The notes below the pieces were generated by a model. The model was not told the DNA's origin, did no database searches, and was given only the letters and a program-made list of their open reading frames with translations. Both the position numbers and the translations under genes were made by a program. Positions 1 to 5,733 of a stretch of DNA of 6,872 bases are shown one piece after another (within the stretch, counting starts at the first letter, position 1; the number at the start of each line of letters is the position of its first letter). Source of the DNA: Spirochaetaceae bacterium (lineage in GTDB: Bacteria > Spirochaetota > Spirochaetia > SZUA-6 > Fen-1364); contig PLNO01000276.1 in assembly GCA_003141795.1 (NCBI GenBank), positions 1-6,872 of the forward strand. Reading direction: 5' to 3'.

Positions 1-447
1 CTCCAGGTGAGCGCCTCCGACATCTCCGCGCGGGCGATCGAGGTGGCGCTCCTGAACGCCGCGAATATCCTGGGGGCGCCGATCGACGTTCAGCTCTCCG
101 ATCTCCTGGACGACGTTCAGGGTGTTTTCGACGTCATCGCCTCGAACCCCCCGTACGTCAGCCATGCCGATGTGGCCGCGATGCTCGACATCGGTTGGGC
201 GGAGCCCGCACTCGCCCTGGACGGCGGCGCCGCGGGGACGGAGATCGCCGAGCGGCTCATACGGTCGGCTCCCGCCCATCTCTCGCCGTCCGGGTGGCTC
301 GTCATGGAGGCGTCACCCGGGCAGTTCGAAACGCTCACGGGCCTCATGCTGAGCGCGGGCTTCGACTCGATCGCGCTGACGAAGGACCTGGGCGACAGGG
401 AGAGGGTGATCGCCGGACGGTCCATCGGCGGGGGCGCGCATGCCTGA
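1..447 (+). CDS. prmC: PrmC/HemK peptide chain release factor N5-glutamine methyltransferase, C-terminal part (5' end outside window)
   Basis: The frame is open from base 1, so this is the 3' portion of a longer gene; 148 residues are present, against about 280-290 for the whole family protein. PrmC uses S-adenosylmethionine to methylate the glutamine of the GGQ motif in peptide-release factors RF1 and RF2, in the cytosol. The diagnostic NPPY active-site motif is seen within SNPPYV at about bases 142-159. The segment ASDISARAIEVALLNA just before it matches the family's post-motif-I region. A later GGAAGTEIAERLI stretch also fits the family's C-terminal half. The SAM-binding glycine motif and the N-terminal release-factor-binding domain must lie upstream of the window. 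A GTG at base 7 could be mistaken for a start, but homology clearly continues through it. The gene overlaps the next one by 8 bases, which suggests one transcript. The family call is firm; the release-factor substrate rests on family knowledge. Confidence 0.93.
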   Translation, partial: LQVSASDISARAIEVALLNAANILGAPIDVQLSDLLDDVQGVFDVIASNPPYVSHADVAAMLDIGWAEPALALDGGAAGTEIAERLIRSAPAHLSPSGWLVMEASPGQFETLTGLMLSAGFDSIALTKDLGDRERVIAGRSIGGGAHA

Positions 448-2491
448 CGTGGAGCGCGGGGAGATCCCCGCGGCCATAGCGGCCACAGAGGTCGCCGAGC
501 TCCTCACCTACTTCGAGGAGAAGCTCTCCTCCTACCTGCCGGAGGAAAAGAAGAAGATACTCTCCGCGGCGGACTGGGCGCGCCGGCTCCACGGGGAGCA
601 GAAGCGCGCTTCGGGCGATCCTTTCTTCATTCATCCCCTCAGCGTCGCCTCGATCCTCATCGACATCCACATGGACGCGCAGGGCGTCATCGCGGCGCTG
701 CTCCACGACGTGCTTGAGGACACCGAAACGACCCGTGTGGCGCTACGCAAGGAGTTCGGCCGGGAGGTGGAGTCCCTCGTCCAGGGCGTCACCAAAATCT
801 CCGTGCTGCGGGGCAGGTCGCGCTCGCTCCAGCACGCGGAAACCATCCGCAAGATGCTCTTCGCCATGGTGAAGGACGTACGGGTCATCCTCATCAAGCT
901 TGCCGACAAGCTGCACAACATGCGCACCCTCGGCTACCTGGAGGAGGAGGACCGCAAGCGCATCGCCCTTGAAACGCTGGAGATCTACGCGCCCCTGGCG
1001 GGCCGGCTGGGGATCTCCCGCATCAAGGACGAGCTCGAGGATCTGAGCCTCAAGCACCTGCAGCCGGCGATGTACGAGCAGATCCGACAGTACGTCGCGG
1101 ACCGCAGGAGCCAGCGGTCGAGCTACCTCGAGCGGGTCAAAGAGGCGATCAGCCTCGAGGCGCAGTCAGCCGGTGTTCCCATCGAGATCGAGGCGCGCGC
1201 CAAGCACTTCTATTCGATCTACCAGAAGATGCGCCGCAGGGGCAGGCCGCTGGAGGAGATCTACGACCTCCTGGGGCTGCGCGTCCTCTGCGACACGACG
1301 AGCCAGTGCTACGAGCTGCTGGGGCTCGTGCACAAGCTCTGGATGCCCATCGAGGGCAGGTTCAAGGACTACATCGCGATGCCGAAGTCCAACCGCTACC
1401 AGAGCCTGCACACGACGGTGATGGGCTACGAGGGCAAGATCATCGAGATCCAGATCCGCACGCACGCCATGCATCAGACCGCGGAGAACGGGATCGCCGC
1501 GCACTGGCTGTACAAGAGCGGGACAATGAAGGAGGAGGAGAAGCTCAAGGAGCTCTCCCTCATCAACAAGCTGCGCGACTGGCAGGGTTCCGCCGGCGGG
1601 GACTTCCTCGACGAGATCAAGAAGGAGCTGCTGCGCGACTCCATCTACGTGTTCACCCCGAAGGGCGACGTGGTGGAGCTGCCCTACGGATCGACGGCCA
1701 TCGACTTCGCCTACCACATCCACACCGACATCGGGGACCACTGCACGGGCGCCAAGGCCGACGGGGCGATCATCCCCCTGAAGGAGCCGTTGAAGAACAC
1801 GCAGGTGGTGGAGGTGATGACCTCCAAGACCGCGCATCCGCACCTGGACTGGCTGCGCTACGTGAGGACTTCCAAGGCGCGCACGAAGACGAAGCACTGG
1901 CTCGCGCAGAACGAGCCGGGCCTCATCTTCGACCGCAATATCGTCGCGCGCAAGAAGGAGGAGGTGCCGCAGCCCATCGTCTTCCAGAAGGCGAAGGAGG
2001 CTTCGGCTCCCGCGGAGCCCGAGACGCAGATCCGCGACCCGTCGCGCGTGTCGATCAAGATCGGCGACGAGCGCAACGTCATGATCCGCCTGGCGCAGTG
2101 CTGCACCCCGTCGGTGGGCGACTCGATCGTGGGCTACATCTCCCGAGGCAGGGGGATCACGGTGCACAAGATCGGGTGCCCGAGCATCGCATCGATCAAG
2201 GATTTCGTGGAGCGCAGCATCGACGTGGAATGGGAGACGGTGTCGCCGAAGTCCACGCGCCGCTTCCTCGTCACCGCGCGCCTGGCCTCCAACCTGTTCT
2301 CCGAGATCGAGGGCGCTCTGAAGAAGTTCGGCGGTCACCTTATCGAGGGCAAGCTGGAGGAGAGCGACCATGACACGCTGCGCGGCGCTTTCACCGTGGA
2401 ATTGGACAACCGTGAGGATTTCGGCAGGGTCATGAAGAGCCTCCGCACGATTCCCTCGATATTGAACATACAGACGGGAGGAACACCCTGA
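440..2491 (+). CDS. rel: Bifunctional (p)ppGpp synthetase/hydrolase, RelA/SpoT (Rel) family
   Basis: This 683-residue cytosolic enzyme makes ppGpp/pppGpp from ATP and GDP/GTP and also hydrolyses it, setting the stringent response. The domain order is complete. The HD hydrolase spans about residues 30-190, with H51, H89-D90, E93-D94 and the KLADKLHN block (D156, N160) all intact. The synthetase spans about 225-360, with D276 in YDLLGLRV, YQSLHT at 320-325 and the catalytic-type E336 in EIQIRT. A TGS domain follows at about 400-462, then the Cys-rich element (C554, C555, H576, C580) and a C-terminal ACT domain at about 606-680. R307-F-K-D310 is the RXKD signature of bifunctional enzymes; synthetase-only RelA has EXDD. 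Hydrolase activity is therefore also expected. Length is slightly shorter than typical enzymes of about 700-740 residues. The ATG lies inside prmC with only a weak G-rich stretch upstream, so translation may depend on coupling. The stop overlaps the next start. Confidence 0.97.
   Translation: MPDVERGEIPAAIAATEVAELLTYFEEKLSSYLPEEKKKILSAADWARRLHGEQKRASGDPFFIHPLSVASILIDIHMDAQGVIAALLHDVLEDTETTRVALRKEFGREVESLVQGVTKISVLRGRSRSLQHAETIRKMLFAMVKDVRVILIKLADKLHNMRTLGYLEEEDRKRIALETLEIYAPLAGRLGISRIKDELEDLSLKHLQPAMYEQIRQYVADRRSQRSSYLERVKEAISLEAQSAGVPIEIEARAKHFYSIYQKMRRRGRPLEEIYDLLGLRVLCDTTSQCYELLGLVHKLWMPIEGRFKDYIAMPKSNRYQSLHTTVMGYEGKIIEIQIRTHAMHQTAENGIAAHWLYKSGTMKEEEKLKELSLINKLRDWQGSAGGDFLDEIKKELLRDSIYVFTPKGDVVELPYGSTAIDFAYHIHTDIGDHCTGAKADGAIIPLKEPLKNTQVVEVMTSKTAHPHLDWLRYVRTSKARTKTKHWLAQNEPGLIFDRNIVARKKEEVPQPIVFQKAKEASAPAEPETQIRDPSRVSIKIGDERNVMIRLAQCCTPSVGDSIVGYISRGRGITVHKIGCPSIASIKDFVERSIDVEWETVSPKSTRRFLVTARLASNLFSEIEGALKKFGGHLIEGKLEESDHDTLRGAFTVELDNREDFGRVMKSLRTIPSILNIQTGGTP
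2476..2482 (+). promoter_or_regulatory. Shine-Dalgarno for the SET-domain gene
   Basis: GGGAGGA lies 8 bases before the ATG at 2491, inside the last codons of rel. It fixes the SET gene start and shows that this gene has its own ribosome binding site in addition to the 1-base stop/start overlap. Confidence 0.8.
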
Positions 2492-2970
2492 TGAGCACTG
2501 GGGGCTTGAAGCTCACCACAGGGCAGGGCACGCACGGGCGCGGGGTTTTCGCTGAGGAACCGATTGCCTCCGGAACGCTGATCATCGCGTTCACGGGGCC
2601 TTTTCTTCGCTACGCGGAGACCAATGTGGACACGTACGCGCTGCAAATAGCGCCTGACCTCTACATCGGGGAGTCCGGAGGGCTCGACGATCTCATCAAC
2701 CACTCCTGCGAGCCCAATGCAGGGTTTCATATCGAAGGCACGAAGGCCGAGCTCTTCGCGATCCGCGACATCGCGGCCCGGGAAGAGATCCTCTTCGACT
2801 ATTCCACCACCCTCGACGAGAATGATTTCACGATGGCGTGCCTTTGCGGCACCCCCTCGTGCCGCAAGGTCATCGGGGACGGGAAGCTCCTCCCTCCCGA
2901 TGTCTGGAATCGGTATATGGCGCTCGGTATCCTGCCGGGATATGTTCAGGAGAGCCGCGCGCGGGGCTGA
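2491..2970 (+). CDS. Small SET-domain protein, probable lysine methyltransferase
   Basis: The 159-residue protein is little more than a SET domain, the fold that transfers methyl groups from SAM to lysine side chains. The N-terminal SET motif GTHGRGVFA lies at residues 13-21. The core NHSCEPN is at 70-76 and EILFDY at 99-104, with Y104 as the expected catalytic tyrosine. A post-SET-like cysteine cluster CLCGTPSC follows at 117-124. C73 of NHSC plus C117, C119 and C124 matches the four-cysteine zinc site known from eukaryotic SET enzymes, so the active site looks complete. There is no pre-SET region, signal peptide or membrane segment. The gene follows rel with a TGATG overlap and a good Shine-Dalgarno, and so belongs to the prmC-rel transcript. 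The substrate cannot be read from sequence; a ribosomal or other translation protein is only a guess from context. Confidence 0.9.
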   Translation: MSTGGLKLTTGQGTHGRGVFAEEPIASGTLIIAFTGPFLRYAETNVDTYALQIAPDLYIGESGGLDDLINHSCEPNAGFHIEGTKAELFAIRDIAAREEILFDYSTTLDENDFTMACLCGTPSCRKVIGDGKLLPPDVWNRYMALGILPGYVQESRARG

Positions 2971-2983
2971 GAGGCCCTTTCAC

Positions 2984-3006
2984 GCGTCTCTCACTTTGAG
3001 AGGCGC
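2984..3006. repeat. 10-bp inverted repeat (hairpin or protein-binding dyad)
   Basis: GCGTCTCTCA (2984-2993) and TGAGAGGCGC (2997-3006) are complementary over 10 pairs with one G-U wobble and a 3-base spacer. The repeat lies 14 bases after the SET gene stop. As an RNA it would be a stable hairpin ending the prmC-rel-SET transcript, but no T-run follows it, so a classical intrinsic terminator is not supported. As DNA, its centre is about 106 bases upstream of the start site predicted for the sigma-54 promoter at 3074-3090, a usual place for an enhancer-binding protein site. A third copy of one arm, TGAGAGGC at 2968-2975, could pair with 2986-2993 instead. Confidence 0.5.
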
Positions 3007-3073
3007 ACGAGCCCAGCAGGCACAATAAACCTTCAATATCTCAATTATAGCGGCATTCTGCGCGCGATTTTTC

Positions 3074-3090
3074 TTGGCATGCATATTGCA
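3074..3090 (+). promoter_or_regulatory. Predicted sigma-54 (-24/-12) promoter of the hybrid kinase gene
   Basis: TTGGCATGCATATTGCA fits the sigma-54 consensus YTGGCACG-N4-TTGCW at every specified base except one (T at 3080 in place of C). The GG at 3076-3077 and GC at 3088-3089 are 12 bases apart, the invariant spacing. The predicted start site is near 3101. That leaves a leader of about 29 bases that includes the Shine-Dalgarno at 3118-3123 ahead of the GTG at 3130. The element lies between genes, in the only clearly AT-richer stretch of the window (about 3020-3110). Transcription would need an activator ATPase, not visible here. Confidence 0.65.
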
Positions 3091-3117
3091 CTTCCCCTTG
3101 TGTGTTGATTGACAACC

Positions 3118-3123
3118 GGGAGG
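3118..3123 (+). promoter_or_regulatory. Shine-Dalgarno deciding the kinase start
   Basis: GGGAGG is followed by 6 bases and then GTG at 3130. It supports that start over the in-frame TTG at 3109, which has no ribosome binding site and would sit only about 8 bases after the predicted transcription start. Confidence 0.8.
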
Positions 3124-3129
3124 AAGACA

Positions 3130-4665
3130 GTGAAAGCGAACGGTGAGGTTCCAAGAAGCGCTCTCGAGCAGAAGATCGCGGAGCAGGCGGCGCTCCTCGA
3201 CATCGCCTCCGATGCGATATTCGTCCGTGACATGAACGACCGTATCACCTACTGGAACCACGCAGCGGAAACCACCTATGGCTGGTCACAGGCCGATGCG
3301 CTGGGGAAGCGTGCGGACACGCTCCTCTACACCGAGGCGAACCGCAGGGAGACCGACAACGCGCGTGGGGAGCTCCTTGCCCGCGGGGCGTGGTCGGGAG
3401 AGCTCCACGTTCGCTCGCGCTCGGGCCAGCCGATGACCATCCAGGCGGGGTGGACGCTCGTGCGCAATGCCGCGGGCCTCCCCTCGGGTGTGCTCTCGGT
3501 CGGCCGGGACGTGACGCAGGAGCGCTCGATCCAGGCCCAGCTCGCCCGCTCGCAGCGGTTGCAGAGCATCGGGTCCCTCGCCGCCGGGGTCGCCCACGAT
3601 CTGAACAATGTGCTTTGCCCGATCCTCATGGGGCTGCAATCCATCCGCGCCCACGAGCCCGACGCGGCTCTGCTTCCCGTCCTCGACCTCATGGAGGTCA
3701 GCGCGACACGTGGGGCTGCCCTGGTCAGCCAAATCCTGGGCTTCGCCCGGGGAAGCCGGGGGGAGCGGACCACCGTGCCGTTCCGTCACATCCTGTCTGA
3801 AACCGAGGCGATCATCCGCCAGACTTTTCCGCGCGACATCGCGATCAGCTCCGACATCCCCCATGGCCTGTGGGACGTGAAAGGAGATGCCACGCAGCTC
3901 CACGAGGTCGTAATGAACATCTGCTCCAATGCACGCGATGCGATGCCCTCGGGCGGGAAGCTCACGATTTCCGCGCACAACGTGTCCCTCGACGACGCGT
4001 ACGAGCGGACGCACGTCGAGGCTCAGGCAATCCCCTACGTCATGTTGAAGGTGGAGGATACGGGCGGCGGGATGTCGGCGGACGTCGTCGACCGCATCTT
4101 CGACCCGTTTTTCACCACGAAGGAGCCGAAGAAGGGCACCGGGCTCGGCCTGTCCATCTCCCGCGCGATCGTGAAGGATCACGGCGGCTTCATCAACGTC
4201 TACTCGGAAAAAGGGCGGGGAACGAGCTTCAAGGTCTACATCCCTTCCTGCCAGAACGCGGCAAGCCCCGCCCCGTCCAGCGCACCCGCGTGCGCCGCTG
4301 ACGGGGGGGGAGGGGAGCTCGTGCTCGTCGTGGATGACGACGGCCCGGTGCGCAACCTGACGGCGCATATCCTGCGAACGCACGGCTACGAGGTCATCAC
4401 CGCTGCGGACGGAGCCGAGGCTCTGCAGCACGTCGCCGACCGTGGTGGCGACATCCGCCTGACGATCACCGACGTGAGCATGCCCTTGGTCGACGGGGTG
4501 GCCCTCATCCGCGCCTTGCGCGAGCTGAAGGCGGGAACACGGGTGATCGTCACGAGCGGGCTGGACGAGAACCAGAGCGCCTCCCTGGGCGCGGACGGGT
4601 TCCTCTCCAAGCCTTTCTCACTCGCCGCGCTGCTGCGGGAGGTGCACAGGGTGCTGCACTTGTAG
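3130..4665 (+). CDS. Hybrid sensor histidine kinase: PAS - HisKA/HATPase - receiver
   Basis: This is a 511-residue soluble two-component protein with no signal peptide or membrane helix, so it senses something in the cytosol. Residues 15-130 form a PAS sensor domain with its C-terminal PAC part ending in [10 protein letters not shown]. The dimerisation/phosphoacceptor helix follows, with H156 in GVAHDLNN. The HATPase domain shows the N-box [10 protein letters not shown] (N263, N267), G1 DTGGGM (310-315), F-box FDPFFTTK (324-331) and G2 GTGLGL (336-341). After an Ala/Pro/Gly linker (about 376-396) comes a receiver domain with D402-D404, phosphoacceptor D448, T475 and K494. All catalytic residues are present. 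There is no output domain, so signal passes to a partner protein elsewhere, probably by way of a phosphotransfer protein, or the receiver modulates the kinase. The H-box resembles NtrB and CckA types. It stands alone between two intergenic regions, under a predicted sigma-54 promoter. The ligand is unknown. Confidence 0.95.
   Translation: MKANGEVPRSALEQKIAEQAALLDIASDAIFVRDMNDRITYWNHAAETTYGWSQADALGKRADTLLYTEANRRETDNARGELLARGAWSGELHVRSRSGQPMTIQAGWTLVRNAAGLPSGVLSVGRDVTQERSIQAQLARSQRLQSIGSLAAGVAHDLNNVLCPILMGLQSIRAHEPDAALLPVLDLMEVSATRGAALVSQILGFARGSRGERTTVPFRHILSETEAIIRQTFPRDIAISSDIPHGLWDVKGDATQLHEVVMNICSNARDAMPSGGKLTISAHNVSLDDAYERTHVEAQAIPYVMLKVEDTGGGMSADVVDRIFDPFFTTKEPKKGTGLGLSISRAIVKDHGGFINVYSEKGRGTSFKVYIPSCQNAASPAPSSAPACAADGGGGELVLVVDDDGPVRNLTAHILRTHGYEVITAADGAEALQHVADRGGDIRLTITDVSMPLVDGVALIRALRELKAGTRVIVTSGLDENQSASLGADGFLSKPFSLAALLREVHRVLHL
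4303..4310 (+). repeat. G8 homopolymer in the kinase-receiver linker
   Basis: Eight Gs, followed after one A by four more, encode Gly392-Gly395. Gaining one G would bring TGA at 4335-4337 into frame, giving about 402 residues. Losing one G would bring TGA at 4358-4360 into frame, giving about 409 residues. Either change leaves the kinase whole and removes the receiver domain. Confidence 0.7.
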
Positions 4666-4679
4666 AGCGGGCTCACGGG

Positions 4680-4707
4680 TTGATTTCCGCCCGGGCTGTG
4701 GTACCGT
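4680..4707 (+). promoter_or_regulatory. Weak candidate sigma-70 type promoter before the NadD-like gene
   Basis: TTGATT (4680-4685), a 16-base spacer and TACCGT (4702-4707) form a loose -35/-10 pair within the 51-base gap after the kinase gene. Only four of six and three of six consensus bases match. The start site would fall within a few bases of the ATG at 4717, giving almost no leader. Read-through from the kinase gene is an equally good explanation of expression. Confidence 0.25.
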
Positions 4708-4716
4708 TGGGGAACG

Positions 4717-5652
4717 ATGCCCGCCGGAGAGTCGCGGAGTGAACACGCCCGATCTCTCGTCATCCATATCGCGGAGAACGTGCTGGGCCAGCTCCACGCT
4801 ATGCGGGGCGTGCTCGGCGCCAACGCCAGCGGCTTCGACTTCGCCAACATCGAGCAGAGCGCCATCACCTGCCTGTGCAGGCTGGAGGGGCTGATCTCCG
4901 CAGGGGCGATCGATCCGTGGTACGACGCACCGAAGGGGACGGTTCCCCCGCTTCCCAAACCTCCCCGCGATTGGCTGCGTGTCGGGGTGTTCCCGACCGC
5001 TGCAAACCCCTTCCATTGGGCCCACATCCTCGCGGGGCTGTTCGTGATCGAGCGCTTCGCTCTGGACAGGGTCATCTACGTCGTTGCCGGGAAGGACGCG
5101 CGGAAGCCGGAAATGGAATCGGAGGAGCAGCGCCACGCAATGGCGGAATCCGTGCTGTCGCTGTTCGATCCCCTGCTGTCCTATTCGCCCGTGGCCAGGG
5201 GAACGAGCCTCTGCGGGGAAGACAACCTCTTCCGTCTTCTGGAAGACTTTCCCGCGCGGCCGGTCCACGCCTTCTATATCGCGGGCTCCGACCACTCCCA
5301 CCGTTTCAGGCCGGGGACGGAAAGCCCCGACACCATCGTCAGGATCGAGGAGGGGATCACCAGGGGCCTGCTGGGGCAGGAGGCCGGCCTTCGCCGCGTC
5401 TCCGTCGTCTTCCTGCAGAGGGGACGCAGGGCGGTGGTGGAGCCGACATGGCTCGACGTCCGCTGGGTGCCGGGGCTGCCGCTGGAAACCTCATCCACGG
5501 CAATCCGCCGCGCGCTCGCCGACGGCCGGCGCAAGGCCACTCTGTCGACGCTTCCCTTCATCGCGCTGAAGTCCATCCGCCGCAACAACCTCTACCACAT
5601 CGACGTCCGGGACATCACGGCAAGCACCGAGGAGAAGCGGCCTCGCGGGTAG
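4717..5652 (+). CDS. NadD-like nucleotidyltransferase with extra N-terminal region
   Basis: The protein has 311 residues; about 88-298 look like nicotinate-nucleotide adenylyltransferase, which joins ATP and nicotinate mononucleotide to form deamido-NAD. The nucleotide-binding loop GVFPTAANPFHWAH (90-103) carries the HxxH pair H100/H103. EEQRHAM (136-142) corresponds to the conserved helix after the substrate loop. AGSD (189-192) matches the GAD-type motif, and SSTAIRRAL (259-267) is the family's ISSTxIR signature. The end, with NLYHI (291-295), also resembles NadD. Ordinary NadD is about 190-220 residues. The first 85 or so here are a helical-looking region that I do not recognise, ending in a Pro-rich connector. 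The usual NadD loop PxxPPHK is replaced by GKDARKPEM, so the substrate could be NMN or another mononucleotide. The ATG at 4717 has GGGGA close before it (4709-4713). The gene lies 51 bases after the kinase and converges on the VWA gene. Confidence 0.8.
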   Translation: MPAGESRSEHARSLVIHIAENVLGQLHAMRGVLGANASGFDFANIEQSAITCLCRLEGLISAGAIDPWYDAPKGTVPPLPKPPRDWLRVGVFPTAANPFHWAHILAGLFVIERFALDRVIYVVAGKDARKPEMESEEQRHAMAESVLSLFDPLLSYSPVARGTSLCGEDNLFRLLEDFPARPVHAFYIAGSDHSHRFRPGTESPDTIVRIEEGITRGLLGQEAGLRRVSVVFLQRGRRAVVEPTWLDVRWVPGLPLETSSTAIRRALADGRRKATLSTLPFIALKSIRRNNLYHIDVRDITASTEEKRPRG

Positions 5653-5662
5653 CGCGTCCCGG

Positions 5663-5733
5663 GCCTGACAGTCGCGCCTCAGGCGGTGCCGCCGGCATCG
5701 CGCCGGCTTTGCGGGTGAGCGCCTCCGCGCTCA
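5663..5733. terminator. Hairpin-rich convergent intergenic region, possible termination zone
   Basis: Three small hairpins fill the gap between two convergent genes. GCCTGA/TCAGGC pair at 5663-5668 and 5679-5684. GCCGGC/GCCGGC pair at 5691-5696 and 5702-5707, followed by TTT on the + strand. TGAGCGC/GCGCTCA pair at 5716-5722 and 5727-5733; this 7-bp stem with a 4-base loop contains the stop codon of the minus-strand gene. None has a long T-run, so termination is plausible from position but not proven by sequence. Confidence 0.35.

Noticed and set aside
6..19. 14-base exact match GGTGAGCGCCTCCG between 6-19 and 5714-5727
   Set aside because: A single short match of common codons in a GC-rich window can arise by chance; the contexts are unrelated (prmC codons versus an intergenic hairpin).
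1166..2371. Long minus-strand open frame (401 codons) and a + strand frame at 1306-2373 across rel
   Set aside because: Both lie inside the well-supported Rel frame, have Arg/Leu/Gly/Ala-rich low-information translations and show no motifs; they are expected in GC-rich coding DNA.
3109..3129. TTG at 3109 as the kinase start, and TTGACA at 3109-3114 as a -35 box
   Set aside because: The TTG has no Shine-Dalgarno, while GGGAGG precedes GTG 3130 at ideal spacing. A -35 box there would put the -10 inside the gene, and no -10 is seen.
3286..4431. Minus-strand open frame of 381 codons opposite the kinase
   Set aside because: The kinase frame carries every catalytic motif; the opposite frame has none and is biased in composition.
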